From the NCBI GenBank assembly GCA_963798705.1, contig CAWCTW010000005.1:1550001-1614000 (forward strand): a stretch of 64,000 nucleotides of DNA, read 5' to 3'. Positions 8,462 to 16,526 of this stretch are shown here, in pieces. Below the pieces are notes generated by a model. The model saw only the letters and a list, made by a program, of their open reading frames with translations, was not told the origin of the DNA and ran no database searches. This DNA comes from AC-56 sp963798705. Its GTDB lineage: Bacteria > Actinomycetota > Thermoleophilia > Solirubrobacterales > 70-9. The translations under genes and the position numbers were made by a program. Positions within the stretch are counted from its first letter, which is position 1. Each line of letters starts with the position of its first letter.

Positions 8462-9683
8462 TCGCGACCGAGTCATCTCAATCGGTCCCGGCCTATGCGG
8501 GACTGCCGCGCCGCACCGTCGCGGTGCTGATCGACCTCGCCATCGCGTGGGCGGCCTACTCGATCGCCATCACCGCCCTTGATCCGCATGGCGCCAGCGA
8601 ATACGCGACGACGGGCCAGACCGTGGTCGCGGCGTTCATCCTCCTGAGCGTGGCCGTGCTCTGGTCGGGGTACTTCGTCGTCGCCCAGTGGCGCTGGGGA
8701 CAGACCCTCGGGATGCGCGCCCTCGGGATCCGCGTGGTCGGCGAGCCCGGCGGGAGGCTGACCTGGAGCCGCGCCCTCCTTCGCAGCCTGCTGCTGCTGG
8801 TGGATTGCGTGGTCGGGCCGTTCCTCATCCCTCTGTCGAAGCGCAAGCAGCGCCTGGGCGACCGGGTGGCGAATACCGTCGTGCTCATGAAGCACGACCG
8901 GGCATCCGAGCCGCCACCCGCAGGCGGCGTCGGCGTCGGCGGCCTGCCGCCCGTCCCGGCGACGGCGGGCGGGACGCCCCCTCCGCCGGGAGACGAGCCG
9001 CCGGGATCGCGGAACGTCGGCGCGACCTGGGGGCCGGGGCGCGTCGGGGTGGGCATCCTGGTGCTCCTCGTCCTGAGCGTGATCGAGGTGGCGATCGTCT
9101 CGGTCTTCGACCCGAGCCTCGACTCGCTGGCCGCGCGCCTGTCCGCCCAGGCGATGCTGGCCGCCACCCTCGTCGGCGTCGCGTTCGGAGTCGGCGCCGA
9201 CCGCAGCTCTTCCGGCTCGGCGCTGCGCGCGGCCCTGGGACTGCGACGCCCCCTGCGCTCGCCCCTCGTGATCGCGGGCGCCGCCTACATCGCCTACGTC
9301 GTGGTCGCGCTCGTCTATTCGGCGCTGGTGCACCCCCAGCAGCGGGACATCACCCGCGACCTGGGCTTTGGGCACGGCGACATCGGGACGATCGTGGCGG
9401 GAGTGCTCATCATCGGCGCCGCTCCGATCTCGGAGGAGATCTTCTTCCGGGGATTCATCTTCGGAGGGTTTCGCCGGCGCCTTTCCTTTCCCGTCGCGGC
9501 GGTCCTGTCGGCGCTGATCTTCGGGCTCTTCCACTACACGGGCAGCGGCAGCCTGACGGTGGTCCCCCAGCTCGCCTTCCTCGGGTTCGCGTTCTGCTGG
9601 GTCTACGAGGAGACGGGCTCGATCTACCCGACGATCGCGCTCCACATGGTCAACAACGCATTCGCGTTCGCGGTGCTCACCTC

Positions 9684-9687
<4 letters not shown>
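8458..9687 (+). CDS. RDD domain fused to CPBP (CAAX-like) intramembrane protease
   Basis: GTG 8458 overlaps the HAD stop (GTGA). The first 150 residues are an RDD membrane domain (GLPRRTVAVLIDLAIAW, then WGQTLGMRALGIRV). A Pro/Gly-rich linker covers roughly residues 155-190. A CPBP domain follows with its three signature motifs: EEIFFRGF, FGLFHY and HMVNN, the Glu/Arg/His/Asn set that activates water in the membrane. It probably cleaves or remodels a membrane protein. The gene overlaps the ABC ATPase gene by four bases, so it may act with that transporter. The substrate is unknown. Confidence 0.88.
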
Positions 9688-10640
<953 letters not shown>

Positions 10641-10661
10641 TGGCTCGGGAGGTGGTGTTCG

Positions 10662-11483
10662 ATGTCGTTTGAACCCGGATATGCCGGGCTCGGCGAGCGC
10701 CTCGGCCCGCGTGACCTGATCCCGTCTCCGCGGCACGCGGCGGCGATCTGGGCGCGGAACGCCCGGGTCTTCTCGAAGCTCTGGAAGGGCGCGCTGCTGC
10801 CGACCTTCCTCGATCCGTTCTTCTACCTGCTGGCGCTCGGCTTCGGCCTGGGGACCTACATCGCGCACGGCATCAACGGCATTCCGTACAAGGAATTCGT
10901 GGCGCCGGGGCTGATCGCCTCGGCGGCGATGTGGTCCTCGGCCTTCGAGACGACCTACAACGTCTACTTCCGGATGAACGAGCTCCGCCTCTACGACAAC
11001 GTGCTGTCCACGCCGATCGAGCCCCAGGACCTGGTCGCCGGCGACGTCGCCTGGAGCGCGACGCGCGCGACCGTCTACGGGACCGTCGTGTTGATCGTGG
11101 TCGCGGCGGTGGGCCTGATCTCGTCGCCCTGGGCGATCCTGATCCCGCCGTTCGTCCTCCTGGGCGGGCTCTGCATCTCGGCGATCGGCTACACGTTCAC
11201 CTCGCTGGTACCGAAGATCGATCTCTACAGCTACTTCTTCACGCTGGGGATCACGCCGATGTTCCTGTTCTCCGGGATCTTCTTTCCCTTCAACCAGCTC
11301 CCCGGCTGGGTGGAGATGGTGGCGTGGCTCACGCCGCTCTATCACCTGGTGGAGATCACTCGGGGGATGGCGACCGGTCCCGAGGCCGGGTCGATCCTGA
11401 TCAACGCCGCGTGGCTCGTGGTGGTGACGGCGTTGCTGTTCCCGATTCCGGTGCGCGCGCTTCGCGCCAGGCTCGTTCCCTGA
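10662..11483 (+). CDS. ABC-2 type transporter permease (NodJ-like)
   Basis: The 273-residue protein has an amphipathic N-terminal region and six membrane helices. It carries the ABC-2 layout: a first membrane segment around FLDPFFYLLALGFG, a loop RMNELRLYDNVLSTPIEP typical of NodJ/lipo-oligosaccharide exporters, and the end motif TPLYHLVEITRG. It directly follows its ATPase. The two genes, and probably the RDD-CPBP gene before them, form one transcription unit. Confidence 0.9.
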   Translation: MSFEPGYAGLGERLGPRDLIPSPRHAAAIWARNARVFSKLWKGALLPTFLDPFFYLLALGFGLGTYIAHGINGIPYKEFVAPGLIASAAMWSSAFETTYNVYFRMNELRLYDNVLSTPIEPQDLVAGDVAWSATRATVYGTVVLIVVAAVGLISSPWAILIPPFVLLGGLCISAIGYTFTSLVPKIDLYSYFFTLGITPMFLFSGIFFPFNQLPGWVEMVAWLTPLYHLVEITRGMATGPEAGSILINAAWLVVVTALLFPIPVRALRARLVP

Positions 11484-11526
11484 CGGTCAGCGACTCAGAC
11501 GCCCGACCGCATGGCAGAATGTCGCC

Positions 11527-12615
11527 GTGGTGTACCGGCGGCGCATCTCCATGCTGGTGGCGGGCTCGGTGATCGCGGCCGCGGTCGCGCCGCCGGCCGC
11601 GGGTGCCGCACAGGAGGTCACGACGACGACCACGCCGGCCTCGGCGCCCACGCCTCCCGGCCAAGCGACCCAGCCCACGGCCGGCGCCACCGCAAATGCG
11701 GGAGCGGCCCCGAAGGGATCGCGCGCCCCGGATCCCAGGGAGCCCGCCCACATGAGCGTGAAGGTCCACGGCATTCACAAGGACCACAAGCTGATGGTCG
11801 GCAAGCGCGCCCGGGCGGCCGGCTACCTGCGGCCGTACGTGGCCGGTGAGCACGTCCGGGTGAGCCTCCTGCGTCACGGCAAGGTCGTCCGCAAGCTGAA
11901 CCCGGAGGTAAAGAAGGTCCACGGCGCGGACAAGGGCGTCTTCCACTTCAAGTCGATGCCGCTCATCAAGCCCGGCACCTACAAGGTTCTGGCGACCCAC
12001 GAGCGCACCGGGAGCCAGCGCGGCGTCGTCGCACGATCGAAGAAGTTCCGGATTCGCTATCCCGACCTCGACCCCGGTAACCGCAACTCGGAGGTGAAGG
12101 TCTTCAACAAGGTGCTCTCCAAGCAGGGCTACTTCACCTCGCACGGCAAGAAGTACAACGTGCGCACCGAGTGGGCGGTGATGGCCTTCCGCAAGGTCAA
12201 CGGGATGAAGCGGACCTTCAACGCCAACGCCGCCATCTTCAAGAAGCTGGCCTCGGGCCACGGCAAGTACAACCTCAAGTACCCGGGCAAGGGCAAGCAC
12301 GTCGAGGTCGACATCTCCAAGCAGGTCATGGTGCTCGCCAAGAAGGGCAAGCCCCAGCACACCTTCGCGGTCTCCACCGGGGCGCCCGCCACGCCGACGA
12401 TCCGCGGCCACTTCCGCTTCTATCGCAAGGATGCCGGCTACAACTCGGTCGGGATGTACTACTCCATCTACTTCCACAACGGCTACGCCACGCACGGCTA
12501 CCACTCCGTTCCGACCTACAACGCCAGTCACGGCTGCGTCCGCAACCCGATCCCCGACTCGGTCTTCATCTACAACTGGATCTCGCTCGGGGACTCGATC
12601 TACGTCTACGGGTAG
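11527..12615 (+). CDS. Secreted L,D-transpeptidase (YkuD domain)
   Basis: The enzyme forms 3-3 peptidoglycan cross-links or anchors proteins to the wall. GTG 11527 gives a signal peptide (RRRISMLVAGSVIAAAVAPPAAGA) followed by a Thr/Pro/Ala-rich linker to about residue 75. A small beta domain comes next, then a peptidoglycan-binding-like segment (FNKVLSKQGYF, residues 185-240). The C-terminal YkuD domain begins at VEVDISKQVMVL and has the catalytic signature HGYHSVPTYNASHGCVR with the nucleophile Cys. The protein is 362 residues long and rich in Lys in its middle third. Confidence 0.92.
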   Translation: MVYRRRISMLVAGSVIAAAVAPPAAGAAQEVTTTTTPASAPTPPGQATQPTAGATANAGAAPKGSRAPDPREPAHMSVKVHGIHKDHKLMVGKRARAAGYLRPYVAGEHVRVSLLRHGKVVRKLNPEVKKVHGADKGVFHFKSMPLIKPGTYKVLATHERTGSQRGVVARSKKFRIRYPDLDPGNRNSEVKVFNKVLSKQGYFTSHGKKYNVRTEWAVMAFRKVNGMKRTFNANAAIFKKLASGHGKYNLKYPGKGKHVEVDISKQVMVLAKKGKPQHTFAVSTGAPATPTIRGHFRFYRKDAGYNSVGMYYSIYFHNGYATHGYHSVPTYNASHGCVRNPIPDSVFIYNWISLGDSIYVYG

Positions 12616-12624
12616 ACCGCCTTC

Positions 12625-13197
12625 GTGAGCGCGCCCGACCTCGCTGCGGCCAGGCGGACGCTGCTGGCGGCGCTCCGCGAGCACGCGCTCGTCATCGGCG
12701 ACGTGACGCTGTCGAGCGGCCAGCGCGCCTCCTATTACGTGGACGCCCGCCGCGCGATCATGCGACCCGAGGGGTTCCGCGCCGCCGGCCGGCTGATCGC
12801 GGCCGCCGCCGGCGAGGCGGGTGCCGCAGCGGTCGGTGGACCCGTGATGGCCGCGATCCCCCTGGCGTGCGCGGCGATCGCGGTGCCGGAGGGCGACGAC
12901 CTGGTCGGCTTCTTCGTCCGCAAGGAGCGCAAGGAGCACGGCCTGCAGCGCTGGGTCGAGGGCCCGGTGGAGGCCGGGACGAGCTGCCTGGTGGTGGAGG
13001 ACACGGTGACGACGGGCGGCTCGACGGTCGCCGCGATCGAGCGCATCCGCGAGGAGGGACTCGAGATCCGCGGCGCGCTCGCCGTGGTCGACCGGCTCGC
13101 GGGTGGCACCGAGGCGATCGCCGCGGCGGCGGAAGCGCCCTGCCGGGCGCTGGTCACGATCGACGAGATCCATCCCGACCGCCCGGACCGCGACTAG
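12625..13197 (+). CDS. pyrE: Orotate phosphoribosyltransferase
   Basis: PyrE makes orotidine monophosphate from orotate and PRPP in pyrimidine synthesis. The 190-residue protein has the substrate loop LSSGQRASYYVDAR, a flexible loop VRKERKEHG and the PRPP-binding motif LVVEDTVTTGGS. Length is normal. GTG 12625 follows the L,D-transpeptidase stop by nine bases. No other pyrimidine gene is in the window. Confidence 0.92.
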   Translation: MSAPDLAAARRTLLAALREHALVIGDVTLSSGQRASYYVDARRAIMRPEGFRAAGRLIAAAAGEAGAAAVGGPVMAAIPLACAAIAVPEGDDLVGFFVRKERKEHGLQRWVEGPVEAGTSCLVVEDTVTTGGSTVAAIERIREEGLEIRGALAVVDRLAGGTEAIAAAAEAPCRALVTIDEIHPDRPDRD

Positions 13198-13206
13198 CCG
13201 GGCATC

Positions 13207-13845
13207 CTAGGGCGCGCCTCCGGCCGACTCCTTCACCGGCTGGTCGCGAAGCGTGCGGACCATCCGGAGGGCAACCGTCCGGTCCAGCTTGGAACCGGGC
13301 TGCTCGGCGTTCTCCAGCACCGCCACCGTGTAGTTGACGAGCCGGTCGCGGCGCAGGACGACGAGCGTCGCCCGCTCCTCGAGGCCGCCCGCCTGGGTGC
13401 CGGTGGCGGCGGCCTGGACCGCCTTCAGCGGGGTTCCCTTGAACGGCCTCGGCTTGCCCGGCTCGAGGGGGGCCTTGAAACCGGGAAGCGAGCCGAGCGC
13501 CTGCGTCGCGAAGCGGCGGATCGGAGTCGCGAATGTGCCCGGCTCGCGATCGGCGGTCAGCGTCACCGCCACCAGGTGATCGGGGGCGCGAAACAGCACA
13601 CGGCCACGATGCCCGCCTACCTCCCAACTGATCGGAATGCCGATCGCGTAGCCGATCGAGCGGTCACGCCGCACCTTCCAGCCGGGCGGCAGCTTCGGCA
13701 GCTTCTGGGCTGTCTCCTTCGGCGCCGTGCTCGTCGTGCTCGTCGAGCTGCCACCACCGCAGCCGCCGGCCGCGAGAGCAGCGAGCGCCAGCAGCGCCGC
13801 GATCGCGAGTTTCTCGCGCATATGACGCGTAAGCCCCGTCGTCAT
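13207..13845 (-). CDS. Putative lipoprotein, unknown function
   Basis: The roughly 212-residue product has a hydrophobic N-terminus ending in a lipobox (LAALAAGGC), then a Ser/Thr linker and a compact domain. In the domain, YAIGIPISWEV and the VRTLR end resemble proteins of the PsbP/LpqN-like superfamily. A GGAGGA ribosome site abuts GTG 13848 and lies four bases from ATG 13845; ATG 13821 (MREKLAIAALL) would give a shorter signal. It is convergent with pyrE, nine bases apart. Confidence 0.7.
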   Translation of the reverse strand: MTTGLTRHMREKLAIAALLALAALAAGGCGGGSSTSTTSTAPKETAQKLPKLPPGWKVRRDRSIGYAIGIPISWEVGGHRGRVLFRAPDHLVAVTLTADREPGTFATPIRRFATQALGSLPGFKAPLEPGKPRPFKGTPLKAVQAAATGTQAGGLEERATLVVLRRDRLVNYTVAVLENAEQPGSKLDRTVALRMVRTLRDQPVKESAGGAP

Positions 13846-13890
13846 CACTCCTCCTCGACTGGCGGCGGACGAAGCGATCCTACGGCGGGT

Positions 13891-14044
13891 GCGAGGGGCC
13901 GGACGCCCCGAGCAGGATTCGAACCTCAGCGAGCCGGGATGGCGAGCGGTGCCGCAGGTTCGAAGCTGCGAGGGGCCGGACGCCCCGAGCAGGATTCGAA
14001 CCTCAGCGAGCCGGGATGGCGAGCGGTGCCGCAGGTTCGAAGCT
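13891..14044 (+). repeat. Two tandem 77-bp repeats containing tRNA T-arm sequence (left cluster)
   Basis: Units start at 13891 and 13968 and are identical. Each carries the T-arm sequence of the adjacent tRNA-Arg (gcaggattcgaacct) and, 29 bases on, an inverted copy (aggttcgaagctgc), so each unit can fold into a hairpin. The same units recur at 22686 and 22763 with a single C-to-T change. Frames through them that read as RAGFEP-like peptides are not genes. Confidence 0.9.
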
Positions 14045-14057
14045 GCGAGGGACCGGA

Positions 14058-14101
14058 CGCCCCGAGCAGGATTCGAACCTGCGGCCTACTCCTTAGGAGG
14101 G
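14058..14101 (-). pseudogene. tRNA-Arg(CCU) 3'-half remnant
   Basis: These 44 bases are identical to 22853-22896, the 3' half of the intact tRNA-Arg on the same strand, and stop within the anticodon arm. The expected 5' half (D-arm and 5' acceptor strand) is replaced by unrelated sequence from 14102 on. It looks like one boundary of an element that recombined in the tRNA anticodon arm. Confidence 0.85.
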
Positions 14102-14133
14102 CTCACCGAGCGGGGGGGCGACCGATTGCGGGC

Positions 14134-14162
14134 GCGAATGGCCTGCAAATCGGCCGATTCGC
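14134..14162. repeat. Inverted repeat next to the tRNA remnant
   Basis: GCGAATGGCC and GGCC-G-ATTCGC pair with one bulge around an eight-base loop (TGCAAATC). The site begins 33 bases past the truncated tRNA and could be a terminator or part of an attachment site. Nothing else is recognised between 14163 and the end of fic at 14257. Confidence 0.4.
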
Positions 14163-14256
14163 AGATTGCCGGATGACCGCCCGTGACCGCCTCAGGGCAC
14201 TCGGATGTACCCGTTTTGTACCTCGCCGCCGGCCCTGCACCTGCCCCTGAGTCAGA

Positions 14257-15444
14257 TCAGGAAGCGGGCTCGGTAGTTCCTTCGTTGAGGCGCGCGAGGT
14301 ATTCGTCGTAGACATAGAGCTTGCCGCGCTGGCGGCCGGTGACCTCCCGCAGGATCCCGGCCGCTTCGAGACGCCGCACGGCGCTATAGACGGGCGGGGC
14401 GCTCAGACCCAGGACCCCTGCTGAATCGGCCGGGCGGAGCACGACGAACCGCGATGCCAGGTCATGCACGCGAGAAGCGGTCGCCGCGCCACGGCCAAAT
14501 TCGTGAATCGCCTGCCGATCTCTCTCGATCATCTGCACCAGGTCGCGGGTGGTCGCGGTCGTCGATTCGGCGACCTCGATCACGCCCTCGAGGAAGAACC
14601 GAAGCCATCCCTCCCACGCTCCCTCGGTGCGAATCCTCTGGAGATGGTCGTAGTAGTCGTCGCGGTTTTGCTTGAGATAGAGGCTCAGGTAGAGGAGCGG
14701 CCGCTTCAGCACTTCCTCGCTAACGAGCAGGAGCGTGATGAGCAGCCGCCCGACCCGTCCGTTGCCGTCGAGAAAGGGATGGATCGTCTCGAACTGGGCA
14801 TGGGCCAGCGCCGCCTTGACGAAAATCGGGGTCCGTTCCGGCTCGTCGTGGAGGAACTTCTCGAGCCGCGCCATCGCCGGCTCGACCTCCTGCGCGGGCG
14901 GGGGGACGTAGCGAGCGACGGCCGGTCGGCTGCCCCCGATCCAGTTCTGCTCGCGGCGAAAGCGCCCTGGCGATCGCTCCGAGCCGCGACCCGAGCGAAG
15001 AAGCAAGGCGTGCATCTCTCGCAGCAGCCGATTGCACAGCGGTAGCTCACCGCTACGGATCTTCTCCACGCCGTGGTTCATCGCCGCGATGTAGTTCGAG
15101 GCCTCCCGCGCATCGCTCACCGGAACGCCTGGTGCGGCGTCGGCCTCGAAGAGGAGCAAGTCCGAGAGCGACGATTGGGTTCCCTCGATTTGGGAAGAGA
15201 GAACCGCCTCCTTGCGCACGTAGGTGTAGAGGAACTGGTCGGGGTCCGGAAGCAACAGCGTGATGCCGTCGAGGCGCCCGAGCGCCTGGTTTGCTTCGTC
15301 GAGGAGCCCCTGCAACCGGGCATCGATCGCAAGCGGTGGATCGGGCGGCAGCGACCGGGGATGGAACGCAGAGAATCCTTCGTCACCGGACTCGGCGACG
15401 AGGAACTCGCCGGCTCGTTTGTTCGGATCGCGCGCTGACGCCAT
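14257..15444 (-). CDS. Fic-domain protein (class II, N-terminal inhibitory helix) with C-terminal winged helix
   Basis: Fic enzymes transfer AMP or another phosphate-linked group to protein hydroxyls. The 395-residue protein has an N-terminal Fic_N region with the inhibitory motif SSQIEG, fitting (S/T)xxxE(G/N). The core motif HPFLDGNGRVGR lies near residue 210 with catalytic His. A C-terminal winged-helix-like segment (VYSAVRRLEAAGILREVTGRQRG) follows. All catalytic residues are present, so it should be active but self-inhibited. ATG 15444 is preceded by an unusually AT-rich stretch (15450-15500) holding a GGATA/TATCC inverted repeat, a likely promoter. No antitoxin gene is adjacent. It lies just inside the left island boundary. 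Confidence 0.92.
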   Translation of the reverse strand: MASARDPNKRAGEFLVAESGDEGFSAFHPRSLPPDPPLAIDARLQGLLDEANQALGRLDGITLLLPDPDQFLYTYVRKEAVLSSQIEGTQSSLSDLLLFEADAAPGVPVSDAREASNYIAAMNHGVEKIRSGELPLCNRLLREMHALLLRSGRGSERSPGRFRREQNWIGGSRPAVARYVPPPAQEVEPAMARLEKFLHDEPERTPIFVKAALAHAQFETIHPFLDGNGRVGRLLITLLLVSEEVLKRPLLYLSLYLKQNRDDYYDHLQRIRTEGAWEGWLRFFLEGVIEVAESTTATTRDLVQMIERDRQAIHEFGRGAATASRVHDLASRFVVLRPADSAGVLGLSAPPVYSAVRRLEAAGILREVTGRQRGKLYVYDEYLARLNEGTTEPAS

Positions 15445-15597
15445 GGAAACGATCGATTAGATCGTCCGTAGGTTACAAAGGGATACGGTCATATCCTTTA
15501 CTAAGCTCGATCCGGCCGCAACGATGGTTTCCTTAGCCGACGCCAGCGTGAGCGCGCGAGCGCAACCCGCGGCGACACGCCCCGGGCCATTGGCGGG

Positions 15598-15810
15598 CTA
15601 CCTGCCGTGTTCGTCCGCGTAGGCCTTCCGGGCCCGAGCCTCATCGAGCCGCAGCGCGCTCGCGACGTCTGACCACGACCCACCGTGCTCGATCGCGGAG
15701 CGGGCGAGCCGCGCCGCGATCTGGTCGAGCTCGTCGATCGAGGCTCTGACCTCGGCGAGCGCGGTTATTGCCTGCTCATCCGCCGGCGCCTCCACCTCGG
15801 CCTTGCTCAC
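15598..15810 (-). CDS. Small helix-turn-helix-like protein
   Basis: GTG 15810 opens a 70-residue, acidic, Ala-rich and probably all-helical protein. The C-terminal half (GGSWSDVASALRLDEARARKAY) looks like a sigma/HTH-type DNA-binding helix pair as found in short actinobacterial proteins. It lies upstream of fic on the same strand, 150 bases from it. It could be a regulator or nucleoid-type protein; no specific family is recognised. Between 15811 and 16000 I see no gene. Confidence 0.5.
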   Translation of the reverse strand: MSKAEVEAPADEQAITALAEVRASIDELDQIAARLARSAIEHGGSWSDVASALRLDEARARKAYADEHGR

Positions 15811-16000
15811 GGCTCGCCCGCTCCGTCGCTTCAGCTCTGCCTCGACCAGCCTTCCGAGGTAGGCGGAGAACCGAGATCCCGCGCGCCAGAGCGGCCTGGG
15901 CTCGGATCCTGGGTGGCCAGGGATCGAGCTTTGGCCTGGAAGAGGATGCGGAGCAGGATCTGGTATGTGGCCGGAGTAGTCGTCGAATCTACGACCTCGA

Positions 16001-16459
16001 CTAGCGGGTTCCCTCGGCGTGGAGCCGGGCGAGCTCGGACTTGATCGCCTCGAGCTGGGCGCTCACCTGCTCGAGTTTGCGGGTGGTCGGGTCCTCCCCA
16101 CCCGGCCTCTCGGCCCGTGCCTGCGCCACGAAGATGCTGGTGATTGCGCCCGTTACCACGGCGAACAGGGAGAGCCCACCGAGCATCAGGAACGCCGCGA
16201 TCACCTTGCCGGCGGTTTGGGCCGGAACGACATCGCCATACCCGACCGTGGTGACGGTCTGGAGCGCCCACCACATGCCGAGCCAGACGCTGTCGAACGT
16301 GTCCGGGTCGACGAGTCGCTCGATCACGCCGAAGACGACGACCCCGACGCTCCAGAACGCGACGATGGCGTACATCGCATATCGGGGGCGGAGGCCCTTC
16401 CGCTCCACGCGCCTCTCCAATCCGCGACCGAGCCGACGCTGTGGCGCCCGCTGTTCCAT
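16001..16459 (-). CDS. Two-helix potassium channel
   Basis: The product has two membrane helices flanking a pore loop with the K+ selectivity filter TVGYGD, and a pore-helix segment LGMWWALQTV before it. The C-terminus is a predicted coiled coil (KLEQVSAQLEAIKSELARL). From ATG 16459 it is 152 residues, the size of KcsA. The frame runs to 16549 but the longer start would overlap the divergent LuxR gene. Codons 1-30 of the cytoplasmic tail are Arg-rich. Confidence 0.88.
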   Translation of the reverse strand: MEQRAPQRRLGRGLERRVERKGLRPRYAMYAIVAFWSVGVVVFGVIERLVDPDTFDSVWLGMWWALQTVTTVGYGDVVPAQTAGKVIAAFLMLGGLSLFAVVTGAITSIFVAQARAERPGGEDPTTRKLEQVSAQLEAIKSELARLHAEGTR

Positions 16460-16513
16460 CTGATGGGATTTCGGCGCTTGGCTTGCCACTCCTGCGGCAT
16501 CGGCCTGTCGCTG

Positions 16514-16519
16514 TAGGCT
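16514..16519 (+). promoter_or_regulatory. -10 box TAGGCT, leaderless start of the LuxR-family gene
   Basis: TAGGCT ends seven bases before GTG 16527. That spacing places the transcription start at or next to the start codon. Confidence 0.5.
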
Positions 16520-16526
16520 GGGCAAA

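Noticed and set aside
13891..14044. Tandem 77-bp repeats as a CRISPR array.
   Set aside because: There are no unique spacers, the units are directly adjacent and too long, and no cas genes are present.
14102..14175. A tRNA-Cys-like anticodon loop (CTGCAAA) after the tRNA-Arg remnant.
   Set aside because: Acceptor, D and T arms do not form; the short stem is better explained as an inverted repeat.
13889..14250. Frames over the 77-bp repeats encoding RAGFEP/DSNL-type peptides (also at 22593-22991).
   Set aside because: They are translations of tRNA-derived repeats, a well-known annotation artefact, not proteins.
15811..16000. A possible gene fragment upstream of the K+ channel (TTTPATYQILLRIL).
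   Set aside because: The frame has no start, no homologous pattern and overlaps the end of the channel gene.
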